Source: Candidatus Hydrogenedentota bacterium
GTDB lineage: Bacteria; Hydrogenedentota; Hydrogenedentia; Hydrogenedentales; SLHB01
Assembly (NCBI GenBank): GCA_020849535.1
Contig: JADLGB010000185.1
Span: 1-59,864, forward strand
Direction: 5' to 3'
DNA: 59,864 bases
The position numbers and the translations under genes were made by a program. Below the pieces are notes generated by a model. That model saw nothing but the letters and a program-made list of their open reading frames with translations, was not told the DNA's origin and searched no databases. Below, in pieces: positions 8,940-18,433 of this stretch (position 1 is its first letter; each line of letters starts with the position of its first letter).

Positions 8940-10081
8940 CGCAGTTCTCTCCATTGCAGCAAGCGGAACCCCTCGGCGCCCATCTGGACGTCGCGCCAGA
9001 GCACGGCCTCGATCCGCACGCGGGCCTCCCCTGCCAGTCCGTTGCCGCGCAAGCGAAACGCGCTGCTGGCAACGGTGAAGGGGTTGGATTGTGTGGTTCT
9101 CCCGCTCTCCTCGTTTCGATCGTTATCTTCCGGTTCGGAAGGGACTACGCCTCGAGTCTCGATATCCTCCTCCGACACAAACGGGCTCAACTCGCGCTCT
9201 TCAATCGCGATTTCGGCAAGGCCCGGCATCCCTATCGCCTCGCCAAGGGCCAACAGCAATTCGTAGGGGGCCGTATTGAGATTGATCTTGCCGGTGCGGT
9301 GCCCGTTTACGGTCAGCAACTCAGACAAGGGCACCTGCTCCAGTTCCGGGTCCCCAAAATACAGCTCCGGCGTGATTCCCCGAATCAGGAGCAATTCCTC
9401 CACGGACGAAATCGGCCCGTTCTTGCAGCTAAACGGTTTCGAGAGTGACTGATAGTAGTCCGATTCCGCCCCGTTGGGCCGCGTGTCGTCGTCGGAATCG
9501 ATCCAGTCCAGAATCGCGTCGACCACATCCCCTTCCGCGCCGCGCTCCTCAAACAGATACTGGAGCGTCAGTTCGAGCGTCTCGTCCGCTTCCTCCATTT
9601 CATCGTACTCGGACTCAGACAGTTCCGCGGACTCCTCCGTTGATTGCTGGCGCGCTCCGCGGCGGAAGAGGGCGTTCAGGTTCAGCTTGCCAAACTCATC
9701 GCTGATGGAACACTCCATCACGGCATTGTTCAGTTCTTGAAACGGAACGCCATACGCCCACGGCTCATCCAGGCTGTCGTAGGCGACACCACCCGAAATC
9801 GCCTCCGAAGACGAACTCGACTGGGTGCTTGTGGTCCCCGCGACCGCCTCGCCGGGCATGGTCAGCGCGTCCGAAACCAGCATCGACAAGCCCGTGTTGA
9901 CGGCCGACTTGGCGGCAGTCAACGCCTCGAAGTCGCTCAGGCTGGCGGCCACCACGGAGGTTTCTACCTGCGTTTCGTACACATACTCGACTACCAACAC
10001 GGTCAACAGGGCGACAAACAACAGAGTGAGCAGCAGGGCCACCCCTTCGTCATTTCGGCGTGTTGATCGGCGGGGGTTCAT
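8936..10081 (-). CDS. gspK: Type II secretion minor pseudopilin GspK
   Basis: A 381-residue protein with an N-terminal hydrophobic helix after a basic leader (RRNDEGVALLLTLLFVALL) that lacks Glu at +5, a hallmark of GspK, the tip pseudopilin. The GspK domain follows: a helical region with ILDWIDSDDDTRPNGAES (conserved Asp-rich motif), YYQSL, and the helix-hairpin-helix-like GKINLNTAPYELLLAL. A large acidic insert (about 160-185, Glu/Ser-rich) is present. It caps the GspI-J-K tip complex. ATG overlaps the gspJ stop as ATGA. Confidence 0.92.
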   Translation of the reverse strand: MNPRRSTRRNDEGVALLLTLLFVALLTVLVVEYVYETQVETSVVAASLSDFEALTAAKSAVNTGLSMLVSDALTMPGEAVAGTTSTQSSSSSEAISGGVAYDSLDEPWAYGVPFQELNNAVMECSISDEFGKLNLNALFRRGARQQSTEESAELSESEYDEMEEADETLELTLQYLFEERGAEGDVVDAILDWIDSDDDTRPNGAESDYYQSLSKPFSCKNGPISSVEELLLIRGITPELYFGDPELEQVPLSELLTVNGHRTGKINLNTAPYELLLALGEAIGMPGLAEIAIEERELSPFVSEEDIETRGVVPSEPEDNDRNEESGRTTQSNPFTVASSAFRLRGNGLAGEARVRIEAVLWRDVQMGAEGFRLLQWRELR

Positions 10082-11022
10082 CGTCTGGGCCTCCCACGTC
10101 GCCCGCTGGGATCGCCTATTACCTGAACGTTGTCATCGCTCTGCTCATTCGGGTCGCGTGGATCGCCAGGCTCCACCTCGTTCTCGGTCGCCTCGTCCTG
10201 CAAGGCCTCCATATCCGCCAGAGCCCGCGCATCCTGGGTGCTGCCCATTCCGGCGGGCAAGGGCACGACCACCTCGAACTCCGGGTTGTCGATGACGCTC
10301 AGTCCCAGGTCTTCCTCTTCTTCGAGCTGCTCTTCCGTGCGCGCGAAATTGATGCGCACGCGCACGCACCACGGGATGCGCCCGGTGAGCTGCGAGTCCC
10401 ACTCGTCCACCCACTCCGTGCCGTCGAAGTAGGAGAAATCAACGGTCCGGATAGGAACCGACCACGACGGCGCCTGGTACTGCTCTTCCGCGAACGAGAC
10501 TCCGCTATCCTCACCTTCGGCGGGTTTCACAAAGCCGGTATCGGGATCCAGCTCCTGAACGTTCGCGCCGAACAGCGGGGTTTCGACGGCCTCCAGTTTG
10601 CGCTGCTTGTCCAGGGGATTACCTTCATCATCCTCGAATTCAATGGGATCGAACTCCGATTCCGGTCCGCCTATGGTTCCGTAGCGCACTTCCTTGAGAT
10701 CGCCAGGAAGGCCGCTGCCGCCCATGAGCGTGTTCACGGAGACGAACCGGAGCGAATCGTTCGGACCGTCGCGGGTCTCGTCATCGACGCCCACAAAGCG
10801 GAAGACCTCTTCCTCCATCGAACGGTCGGTATACGTGGCCGTGAGATTGGCCCGGAGACTACGCTCGAGAAACAAGCGCAGGCGCGCTTCCTCGGCGGTG
10901 ACCCGGGCCGCGCCCATGGTGTTGACCACGCTGCTGAAACTGGTGTACAGCACGATCACGATGATCATGAGGATCGAGATCGCGATCAGCACTTCAAGCA
11001 GAGTGAATCCGCGGTTTCTCAT
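10078..11022 (-). CDS. gspJ: Type II secretion minor pseudopilin GspJ
   Basis: Begins MRNRGFTLLEVLIAISILM, a perfect prepilin cleavage motif with Gly at -1 and Glu at +5. At 314 residues it is longer than typical GspJ (about 200), owing to acidic Glu/Asp-rich stretches near 140-170 and a C-terminal tail of Asp, Glu, Pro and Arg. The middle contains the GspJ-type beta region (TVDFSYFDGTEWVDEWDS). It forms the pseudopilus tip with GspI and GspK. ATG overlaps the gspI stop as ATGA; its own stop overlaps gspK. Confidence 0.88.
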   Translation of the reverse strand: MRNRGFTLLEVLIAISILMIIVIVLYTSFSSVVNTMGAARVTAEEARLRLFLERSLRANLTATYTDRSMEEEVFRFVGVDDETRDGPNDSLRFVSVNTLMGGSGLPGDLKEVRYGTIGGPESEFDPIEFEDDEGNPLDKQRKLEAVETPLFGANVQELDPDTGFVKPAEGEDSGVSFAEEQYQAPSWSVPIRTVDFSYFDGTEWVDEWDSQLTGRIPWCVRVRINFARTEEQLEEEEDLGLSVIDNPEFEVVVPLPAGMGSTQDARALADMEALQDEATENEVEPGDPRDPNEQSDDNVQVIGDPSGRRGRPRR

Positions 11023-11498
11023 TCGGTGACCCTTTGCGTCAGACCGCCCGCTCCGCTTGCGTTGGCTGCCGCATCTTCGGGGCTCACCCCTTCCGGCAGG
11101 AAGGCCGCCGGATCGCGGGTCAGCATGAAACTGCGCACTTCGCGCTTTACGTTCGGGCCTTCCACGGTCACGAGGACTTCATACAGCGCGGGGTACTCTT
11201 CGCCCACCGGTTGCGCGTCGAATGAATACGAGAAGTCCGGATATCGCTTGCCGAAATCCTGCGAGTCGGTAAACGTACCCGCGCACACCTCCGTTTCGGC
11301 AATACCCATGGCCTGCGCAGTGAGGTTGCGCAGCATGACTTCGTCGCGCAACTCCGTGTTGGCGCGCAGCGCCATGTAGTGGGCCTCCAGGAGAATGAAT
11401 AGCGCCGAACCCAGAATCGCGACGGCTATCAACACCTCAATCAACGTGAAGCCGCTTGCGCCGCGCTCCGGGTCTCGTGCTGCGCGCAAGGGCCTCAT
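11019..11498 (-). CDS. gspI: Type II secretion minor pseudopilin GspI
   Basis: The open frame could start further upstream, but the ATG at 11498 gives the leader MRPLRAARDPERGASG before FTLIEVLIAVAILGSALF and overlaps the gspH stop as ATGA, matching the rest of the operon. The product is 159 residues. Glu is at +5 of the mature protein. The C-terminal half carries the GspI-like motif YEVLVTVEGPNVKREVRSFML. It initiates pseudopilus assembly together with GspJ and GspK. Confidence 0.87.
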   Translation of the reverse strand: MRPLRAARDPERGASGFTLIEVLIAVAILGSALFILLEAHYMALRANTELRDEVMLRNLTAQAMGIAETEVCAGTFTDSQDFGKRYPDFSYSFDAQPVGEEYPALYEVLVTVEGPNVKREVRSFMLTRDPAAFLPEGVSPEDAAANASGAGGLTQRVTE

Positions 11499-12304
11499 GG
11501 CTCGACTCCCTCGCCGCGGGCAAGGTGCGCGCCCCCGGTGATGGCGTCCCATTCCACACGAAAGGTATCGCCATCCGTGCTCTGCAAAACAAAGGCCACG
11601 GCATCCGAGATGCCGACTGGAGTGATCTCGACGTCGACGACGCCCTTGACGTACTCTTCATCGCCCATGCGGATAGCCACGATTCTCACATCCGGCGGGA
11701 ACGCGGTGCGCATCAACGTGGAAGTCGTCAGCTCTTCCCGCTCCTCTTCCTCTTCTTCATCCAACGAAAACTCGAACTCCTCGAGCGGGTTGATTCCCGC
11801 GAGCAAGCCGTCGCGAGGCACATTCTTCACACGGGCTTCCAGCGAGCGGCGGAAGGATAGGTCCAGTTGGTATTCAAAATCCTGCACCTGCGCGGCGCGC
11901 TCTTCGGGACTGAGCCCCTGTTGGCTCGCCAGGTTCAGCGCCGTCTCGACGTTAATCTCGAGTGGTTGGTTCTCGACCGCCAAGTCCGACCCTTCGAAGA
12001 TGCTCTCCTGCTTTTCAATCCAGCGAAGCACGCAGTACTCATTAGTCTCGAAGTTATAGCGGAAGGTGATGGGTTCCTGCTTGAACGCGGAGTAGGCAAT
12101 GGCGGCGCGGCCGTAGTTGGCCAAGTGGCGCGCGCTCCCCTCCAACTGACTGAATGCGAACACCGGCATGAGACGTGGCATGGCGATGGCCAGCACCAGC
12201 ACGATGAGTCCGGTGACAAAGGCCAACTCAATCAGCGTGAACCCGGCGCGCCGTGACGCGCACACGGGCGTAAACCGCATCCAGCCGTTTGGTTGGGACA
12301 CCAT
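11495..12304 (-). CDS. gspH: Type II secretion minor pseudopilin GspH
   Basis: Prepilin motif CASRRAGFTLIELAFVTGLIVLV with Gly at -1 and Glu at +5. I prefer ATG 12304 because GAGGG lies seven bases upstream; a GTG at 12325 would overlap the gspG stop as GTGA and is the alternative. At 269 residues it exceeds the usual GspH size through an inserted acidic segment including SLDEEEEEEREELTTS near 180-195. It lies between the major pseudopilin and GspI, the canonical gspH position, which supports the call more than the weakly conserved C-terminus. Confidence 0.82.
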   Translation of the reverse strand: MVSQPNGWMRFTPVCASRRAGFTLIELAFVTGLIVLVLAIAMPRLMPVFAFSQLEGSARHLANYGRAAIAYSAFKQEPITFRYNFETNEYCVLRWIEKQESIFEGSDLAVENQPLEINVETALNLASQQGLSPEERAAQVQDFEYQLDLSFRRSLEARVKNVPRDGLLAGINPLEEFEFSLDEEEEEEREELTTSTLMRTAFPPDVRIVAIRMGDEEYVKGVVDVEITPVGISDAVAFVLQSTDGDTFRVEWDAITGGAHLARGEGVEP

Positions 12305-12321
12305 GCCGACGCCCTCACAGG

Positions 12322-12786
12322 TCACTGCTTCGCCTGAAGATTCCAGCTTTGGACATCCGCGTTGTATCCGTCACCGCCCTGCACGCCGTCGGCACCGTAG
12401 GACACGAGGTCATAATCACGCCCATTCTGGCCCGGGCAGGTGTAGAGATAGGGGTTGCCCCACGGGTCGGGAGGGATTGATTCCGTCTCCATGAGGTTCT
12501 GCTTCGGATTGTTGATCAGGGCGTTGAGCCCTTCGCTCGTCTTGGGATAGTTGCCGAACTTCAGTTTGTACATGTCGAGCGTCATGCGGAAGTTGGCGAT
12601 CTGCGTCTTGGCCGCGGCCACCTTCGCGTCATCCGTCGCAAGCATGAATTTGGGCACGACGACCGCCGCCAGAAGGCTCAAGATGACGATGACTACCATC
12701 AGCTCGATGAGTGTGAAACCAGCGGTGCCGCGGGTAAACCGAGCGGCCAAGCTCGCTTCTTTCCCTGTTTCATTGGATCTGCGCAT
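12322..12786 (-). CDS. gspG: Type II secretion major pseudopilin GspG
   Basis: A 154-residue major pseudopilin. The leader ends RGTAG, followed by FTLIELMVVIVILSLLAAVVVPKF. The globular part has the GspG hallmarks YKLKFGNYPKTSEGLNAL, PPDPWGNPYLY and the calcium-binding loop SYGADGVQGGDGYNADVQSW. Polymers of it form the pseudopilus piston. The leader is rather long (about 23 residues). Start ATG has GGAGGG seven bases upstream, the strongest Shine-Dalgarno in the operon, consistent with a high need for this subunit. Confidence 0.95.
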   Translation of the reverse strand: MRRSNETGKEASLAARFTRGTAGFTLIELMVVIVILSLLAAVVVPKFMLATDDAKVAAAKTQIANFRMTLDMYKLKFGNYPKTSEGLNALINNPKQNLMETESIPPDPWGNPYLYTCPGQNGRDYDLVSYGADGVQGGDGYNADVQSWNLQAKQ

Positions 12787-12798
12787 GATTCATCCCTC

Positions 12799-14016
12799 CT
12801 AAACGCCGGAACTCATGTCGAAAATGGGAAGCAGGATCGAGAACACCAGAAATCCCACAAGGACACCCATGATGATAATCAACAGGGGTTCCAGCAGACT
12901 TACGATCCCGTTCATGGTCAATTCGATGTCTTCGTCGTACGTGTCTGCGACGCGAATCAGCATGTTTTCGAGTTCGCCGCTGCGCTGGCCCAACTCCACC
13001 ATGTGAAGCAACATGGGCGGAAACAGGCCCGTTTCGCGCAGCGGCACCGTGAGATCGCGTCCGCGGCGCACCCCGCTCTTCACGTCGTCCATGGCGGCCT
13101 CGACGACCTTGTTCTGCACGACGCTCTTCACCACGTCCAGGGCGGTCATCATGATGAGCCCGCTCTGCAGCATGGTGCCGAGGGTGCGGGAAAACCGGGC
13201 GCTGATCATCTTGATGTACAGCGGACCCAGCACGGGCAGCTTCAACTTGATGGCATCCCAGCGGCGGCGGCCTTCGGGCCGGGACACCCAGAACCGCCAT
13301 GCGGCGAAACCGCCGACGATCGCCAGCACCAGCAAGTACCACCAGTCGCGCACGAAATTGCACGTGTTGATCATGATGGTCGTGACGGTTGGCAGCTCAC
13401 GCTGCTCTTTCTCGAAGATCTGAATGATCTTGGGCACGATGAAGCCCATCATGAAGGTGACAATGCCCACCCCCACCAAGGCCATCAGAATGGGGTAGGC
13501 CAGCATGGACGCAATCTTGTGCTTCATGCGGACCTGCCGCTCGAGAATGTCCGCCAACCGCACGAGCACGCCTTCCAACGCCCCGCTCGCTTCGCCCGCG
13601 CGCACCATGTTGATGTACAACTCGGAAAAGACCCGCTTGTGCGCGGCCAGGGAATCCGCGAGGCTGACGCCTTCGTTCACGCGGTCGCGGACTTCGTAGA
13701 TCGTTTTCTTCAGCCGGGGACTGGACGTCTGCTCGAGGAGCGCGCCCATGGCTTCCACGAGCGGCATACCGGCCTGCAGGAGCACCGCCATCTGCCGCGT
13801 CATCATCGAGATGTCGCGCTGGGAAATGCGACCCATCCCGCCGCCGCGGACCTCGGTGCTTTGCCCACCGCTCTTCGCATTCGTCTCTTCCAGGCGCGTG
13901 GGATACAGGGCTTGCTCGCGCAACTTGCGGCGCGCGGCCGCCGCGGTGTCCGCATCAATAATGCCGCGTACGGACTTGCCGGATTTCGCCATGGCTTCGT
14001 ATTCGTACACGCCCAT
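12799..14016 (-). CDS. gspF: Type II secretion inner-membrane platform protein GspF
   Basis: A 405-residue GspF with two T2SSF domains (about 70-195 and 275-395) and membrane helices near 170-190, 220-240 and 380-400. The N-terminal GVYEYEAMAKSGKSVRGIIDAD is typical. It couples the GspE ATPase to the pseudopilus. It starts 4 nt after the gspE stop and ends 12 nt before gspG. Confidence 0.94.
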   Translation of the reverse strand: MGVYEYEAMAKSGKSVRGIIDADTAAAARRKLREQALYPTRLEETNAKSGGQSTEVRGGGMGRISQRDISMMTRQMAVLLQAGMPLVEAMGALLEQTSSPRLKKTIYEVRDRVNEGVSLADSLAAHKRVFSELYINMVRAGEASGALEGVLVRLADILERQVRMKHKIASMLAYPILMALVGVGIVTFMMGFIVPKIIQIFEKEQRELPTVTTIMINTCNFVRDWWYLLVLAIVGGFAAWRFWVSRPEGRRRWDAIKLKLPVLGPLYIKMISARFSRTLGTMLQSGLIMMTALDVVKSVVQNKVVEAAMDDVKSGVRRGRDLTVPLRETGLFPPMLLHMVELGQRSGELENMLIRVADTYDEDIELTMNGIVSLLEPLLIIIMGVLVGFLVFSILLPIFDMSSGV

Positions 14017-14020
14017 GGGC

Positions 14021-15760
14021 CTACTCCGTCACTTCCATGAGGATGTCGTCGCGGGTCACACGCATCACTTCTTCGATCGTGGAAATGCCCTTGAACACTT
14101 TGGAGGCGCCGTCTTCGCGCAGCGTCCGCATGCCCTCACGTTTGGCTTCGCGCTTGATGACGTTGGAGTCGGTTCCCCGAAGCGTCAGTTCCTGGACCTG
14201 CGGGGTCATGACCAGCAACTCGAAGATGCCGGTGCGCCCGTAGTAACCGCGACCTTGACACTTCTCACAACCTCTGCCGCGGTACGCGATCTTTCCCTGC
14301 GCCTGCTCGCGGGTAAGCCCCAACTCCAGAACACTCTCGAGTTCCGGCTCGTACGGCTCCTTGCAGTGATTGCAGATGTTGCGCACAAGGCGCTGTGCCA
14401 TGATCGCGATCGTGGACGAACTGACCAGGAACGGTTCGATTCCCATGTTCACCAGCCGGGTGATCGCCCCCGCGCTGTCGTTGGTGTGCAAGGTGGAGAA
14501 CACCAAGTGTCCGGTCAAGGACGCCTGGATGGCCATGTCGGCCGTCTCCAGGTCGCGGATTTCGCCCACGAGAATGACGTCGGGGTCTTGGCGCAGAATG
14601 CTGCGCAGGCCCGCTGCGAAGGTGAGGCCAATCTTCGGGCGCACCTGAATCTGGCCGATCCCCGGCATCTGATACTCGATGGGGTCTTCCACCGTAATGA
14701 TGTTCAACTCCGGCGAACTGACGCGCTGCAACCCCGCATACAGAGTCGTGGACTTGCCCGAACCGGTCGGGCCCGTCACCAGGATGATGCCGTGCGAACT
14801 GGTGATCAGTTTGTCGAACAGCTTGTAGTCGTGCGGGTCCATGCCCAACTCTTCGAGCCCGAAGAGGAAGGTCCCCTTTTCGAGAATACGCATCACGACG
14901 CGTTCGCCATACGCGATCGGAATGATGGACACGCGAATGTCGATTTCCTTGCCGCTCAACCGGATCTTAATGCGGCCATCCTGCGGCAGGCGGTGCTCGG
15001 CGATGTTCAGGTTGGCCATGATCTTCACGCGGGAAATGATGGCCGCCTGCTGCGACTTGGGCACGCTCAGCTTCTCGTACAGCACGCCGTCAATCCGGTA
15101 CCGGACCCGCACCTCGCGCTCGAACGGTTCGATGTGAATATCCGACCCGCGCTCCTTGACCGCCCCCGAAATGAGGAGGTTGATGAGCTTGATGATTGGC
15201 GCTTCGTTCGCCAGGTCCAGCAGGTCGCGCTCGGAATCGAGCGCATCCAGCGTCGGAATGTCCGCGTCTTCATCGCCCGCCAGGACGATGTTGTCGATCA
15301 TGTCGCGGGCGTTCTCGCCTTGCTGATCGAAGTAGCCGTCGATGACCATCTGAATGTCCTGGTCCCGGCACAGCACGGGCAGCACGGGCCCGCCCAGTAG
15401 CATCCGGAGGTCGTCCAACGGCAGCAGATTCACCGGGTCGCTCAAGGCGACATAGAACGCCGCGCCGTTCTGACGGAACGGGACCATCCGGTATTCACGG
15501 ATGAAGTTGATCGGCACCTTTGTCGTGAGCGAAGCGTCCAGCGAGTCCCGGACATTGCGCTCAAAGGGTATGGAGAATTGCTCGCTCAACGCCTCGATGA
15601 CGTGATCTTCTTCCACATAGCCCACGTCCGTCAGGACCTCGCCGATGCGCTTGGGCCGGATCTTCTGCAGCTCGAGGGCCTCGTCAACCTGCTCTTGATG
15701 GGCATAGCCCAGGCTCACGAGAATCTCGCCAAGCAATGTGGGGCGCTTACCGTTCGCCAC
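14021..15760 (-). CDS. gspE: Type II secretion ATPase GspE
   Basis: A 579-residue ATPase. The N-terminus has two MshEN-like repeats (TLLGEILVSLGYAHQEQVDE and KRIGEVLTDVGYVEEDHV). Core motifs are Walker A GPTGSGKSTT near 330, ITVEDPIEYQ, DPDVILVGEIRDLE and STLHTNDSAGA. The zinc-binding cysteines are CNHC and CEKC, about 40 residues apart. It drives pseudopilus polymerisation from the cytoplasmic face, bound to GspL. Start GTG is 2 nt after the gspD stop. Confidence 0.95.
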   Translation of the reverse strand: MANGKRPTLLGEILVSLGYAHQEQVDEALELQKIRPKRIGEVLTDVGYVEEDHVIEALSEQFSIPFERNVRDSLDASLTTKVPINFIREYRMVPFRQNGAAFYVALSDPVNLLPLDDLRMLLGGPVLPVLCRDQDIQMVIDGYFDQQGENARDMIDNIVLAGDEDADIPTLDALDSERDLLDLANEAPIIKLINLLISGAVKERGSDIHIEPFEREVRVRYRIDGVLYEKLSVPKSQQAAIISRVKIMANLNIAEHRLPQDGRIKIRLSGKEIDIRVSIIPIAYGERVVMRILEKGTFLFGLEELGMDPHDYKLFDKLITSSHGIILVTGPTGSGKSTTLYAGLQRVSSPELNIITVEDPIEYQMPGIGQIQVRPKIGLTFAAGLRSILRQDPDVILVGEIRDLETADMAIQASLTGHLVFSTLHTNDSAGAITRLVNMGIEPFLVSSSTIAIMAQRLVRNICNHCKEPYEPELESVLELGLTREQAQGKIAYRGRGCEKCQGRGYYGRTGIFELLVMTPQVQELTLRGTDSNVIKREAKREGMRTLREDGASKVFKGISTIEEVMRVTRDDILMEVTE

Positions 15761-15762
15761 CG

Positions 15763-18375
15763 TTATTTCTCCACGTCTCCGCGCTTGAACTTGTCCTTCG
15801 ATTTCGCTTCTTCGAGCGCGGCGTCTGTCGGACGGTAATTGTTGCGCATGTCGCGCTTCGTGTCGATCTTCTTGATGAATCCCTTTTCAAACAGAATGTC
15901 AGCGTTGGCCTTTGCCGAGTAGTCGATCTCCGCCTGCGTCTTGCGATCGTAGTCGATGCCTTCTTTCATGATATGCGGCGTGAGCAACACGACGAGGTTG
16001 CGCTTGGTGCGCTGGTCATCCTTGCGCCGGAACAGCCAGCCGAGCCCCGGGATATCGCCCAACAGAGGCGTCTGGCGCCGGGACCGGTCTGTGGCTTCAC
16101 TGATGAGGCCGCCCAAAACCCCCGTGGATCCGTCGCGAACCACCACTTTGTTGACAATCTCCGACTTGGAGAAGGTCGGCCCGACCAGGTTGGGGTCGAG
16201 CCCGACGGTGCTTTGGATAGGCCGTTCCACCTTGACCTCGAGTTCCAGGAACACGTAATCGCCTTCGCTGATTTGCGGAGTGACGGTCAGGCTGATGCCG
16301 ACGTCGCGCCGGTCGGTCGTATTGAATACGCTGCTGTTCGTATCCACGCTGGTGTCGAGGGAACGCTGGCTGCCGCGGATGACCGGCACCTCCTGGCCGT
16401 CCAGGATGTGGGCCTCTTCATTGTCGACGGTCGTCAGGCTGGGCCGCGACAACACATCCAGTGAGGTCAAGGATTCCAGCGCGGTAAGCAGGAGCGGGAT
16501 GTTCGGCACCTCCTGCGTGACGACCCCGCCGTTCCCATCGGGGATGGTGAGTGTCGTCGTGTCGTCAATGATTCCAAGGCTCAGGATATCATCCGTATTC
16601 TCGAGCGCGCCCAAGGGACCTTGCGTGAGGACATTGGCGAGGTTGACCACGCCGTTGAGCGCGAAATAATCGTTGGCGGTCAGGCCGGCCGACTCCACGG
16701 ACAAACGGTAACGATCGCCAATCGACACTTCGAGGATCTGCGCTTCCACGTGCACTTGCCTCGGGGGCACGTCCAGTTGCGCGATGACGCTGTCCAGCAC
16801 CTTGAAGTCTTGGGGCGACGCAATAATCAGCAAGGAATTGGTCTGGTCGTAACGAGTGATCGTGACCTGCTTCTCGAACGGCTGGACCTCCGTATTCGCC
16901 ATGCCACCACCGCCGCCTCCTCCGCCTCCACCCATGGAACCACTGGCGCCCTGCCCCGATCCGCTTTGGCTGCTCGAAGTGCGCGAAGACGTTCCACCGA
17001 GCATCGAGTTGAGCGCGGTTTCCATCGCCTCCGCGTCCGCGTGCAACAGGGGACGCACGTGCATATTGTTCAACTCGGGCGCGGTGGGCGTGTCCAACTT
17101 CTCGATGAGATCGCGGACTTGGTCCATCAGCGGCCTCGACGCCACGACGATGAGGGCGTTGAGCCGTTCATCGGGCACCATGCGCAGGCTCAGCTCCGAA
17201 CTGACTACCGTGGATTGCCCCTGACCCGGCGGCTGCCGCTGCAAGCGCGATACGGTGGATGGCGTACGAATGGCCGGGGCGTTCTGCACCGCGGCCGCGG
17301 CCCCTTCGCCTTCAGGGCCCATCAGAACTTGCTGGATCTGCTCCGAGATCACCTCGGCTCGCGTAAACTTGAGCCAGAAAAACTCCACATCTTCGTCGTA
17401 TCCGGGGATATCGACCAGTTCCAGCAAGTCGAGCATGTTCCGAATACCGGTCGCCGTGTCGTAGAGGATCAGCGTGCCCGTCTTGGCATACACGTGCACG
17501 AGAGCCTGCTTGGACCCCACCTTCGGGAGAATCGTCGACAATTCCACGGGGTCGCTGTGTTGCACGTTCACGATGTGGTACGAGTAGTTATCGTAGCCTT
17601 CGGGGCGTGCCTTGCCGTCGGTCACCATGGGGGCATCTTGGACGTCTTCCGCGACGGGCCGGATCTTGACCAGATGGCCGTCAACCGTTTCGATCATCTT
17701 CATGCCGCGCGACGCGAGGATGGACTCGAGAACGTAGTACACCATGTCCGCGGGAATCTCGTCGTGACTCACCACGGTGACCTTCTGCGCCGCTACCTGC
17801 TGGTCCACATCAAAGGTCTTCCCGATCATCGGGGCCAGCATCTGAATGACAAGTCCGAGATCCAGATTATCGAAGTCGAGGCGGATAGGCTCCGTCTGCA
17901 TCTCCCCCGATTTCGGCCGGAATTCATTTACGGGCAGCGATGGAGGCGCTGTGGGCGGCGTGCCAATCTGCCGCGGTCCAGGCGCTCCTCCCGGCCCCGG
18001 GGGGCCAGGTGGCGGCCCAGACACTGCCGCGGACGGTCCCGGCTCGGTGACGGGCGCGGGGCCGGGCTCGGCTGGCGGCACGGACTGGAAAGCCTGATCC
18101 GCGGGCGGCGTTTCCGGTGTGGGTGCCTCTCCTACGGGTATTGGAGCCGCAGCCTCTGCCGGGGTGCTTGCCTCCGCATTGGTCTGGGCTTCCTTCTGCT
18201 TGGCCTCACGTTCCCGCGCCTTGTCGCGGGCTTTCACACGTGTCTTGAACATACCGCCTGAGGGCTGTGTGGACGAGTTGTCCATGGGCTGGGCTGACGA
18301 ATCGTCCGCAGCTTGGGCCCACCCCCCCTGGACCAAGGTAAGGACGGCAATACCAACCACCAAGAGCCAGCGCAT
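15763..18375 (-). CDS. gspD: Type II secretion outer-membrane secretin GspD
   Basis: Start ATG 18375 gives a clean signal peptide (MRWLLVVGIAVLTLVQGGWAQA) with AAGGGG seven bases upstream; an in-frame GTG at 18426 is possible but would add a charged tail before it. The mature protein has a Pro/Ala-rich linker (about 45-150), the N0 domain (FDNLDLGLVIQMLAPMIGKTF), two to three N-domains, and the secretin barrel (LDVLSRPSLTTVDNEEA, PVIRG, VTPQISEGDYV, VVRDGSTGVLGGLI, LLGDIPGLGWLF). A Ser/Gly-rich loop with a run of ten glycines lies between N-domains. About 870 residues, longer than usual because of the linker. No lipobox is seen. Confidence 0.95.
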   Translation of the reverse strand: MRWLLVVGIAVLTLVQGGWAQAADDSSAQPMDNSSTQPSGGMFKTRVKARDKAREREAKQKEAQTNAEASTPAEAAAPIPVGEAPTPETPPADQAFQSVPPAEPGPAPVTEPGPSAAVSGPPPGPPGPGGAPGPRQIGTPPTAPPSLPVNEFRPKSGEMQTEPIRLDFDNLDLGLVIQMLAPMIGKTFDVDQQVAAQKVTVVSHDEIPADMVYYVLESILASRGMKMIETVDGHLVKIRPVAEDVQDAPMVTDGKARPEGYDNYSYHIVNVQHSDPVELSTILPKVGSKQALVHVYAKTGTLILYDTATGIRNMLDLLELVDIPGYDEDVEFFWLKFTRAEVISEQIQQVLMGPEGEGAAAAVQNAPAIRTPSTVSRLQRQPPGQGQSTVVSSELSLRMVPDERLNALIVVASRPLMDQVRDLIEKLDTPTAPELNNMHVRPLLHADAEAMETALNSMLGGTSSRTSSSQSGSGQGASGSMGGGGGGGGGGMANTEVQPFEKQVTITRYDQTNSLLIIASPQDFKVLDSVIAQLDVPPRQVHVEAQILEVSIGDRYRLSVESAGLTANDYFALNGVVNLANVLTQGPLGALENTDDILSLGIIDDTTTLTIPDGNGGVVTQEVPNIPLLLTALESLTSLDVLSRPSLTTVDNEEAHILDGQEVPVIRGSQRSLDTSVDTNSSVFNTTDRRDVGISLTVTPQISEGDYVFLELEVKVERPIQSTVGLDPNLVGPTFSKSEIVNKVVVRDGSTGVLGGLISEATDRSRRQTPLLGDIPGLGWLFRRKDDQRTKRNLVVLLTPHIMKEGIDYDRKTQAEIDYSAKANADILFEKGFIKKIDTKRDMRNNYRPTDAALEEAKSKDKFKRGDVEK

Positions 18376-18433
18376 GTGTTGTCCCCTTCGCGAATTCCGG
18401 CGGCCATCGTGTTCGGGCTGATTCACCGGTTGA

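Noticed and set aside
16900..16990. A simple repeat in gspD as a slippage or phase-variation site
   Set aside because: The ten-glycine run uses mixed GGN codons and lies in a loop where glycine-rich inserts are common in secretins.
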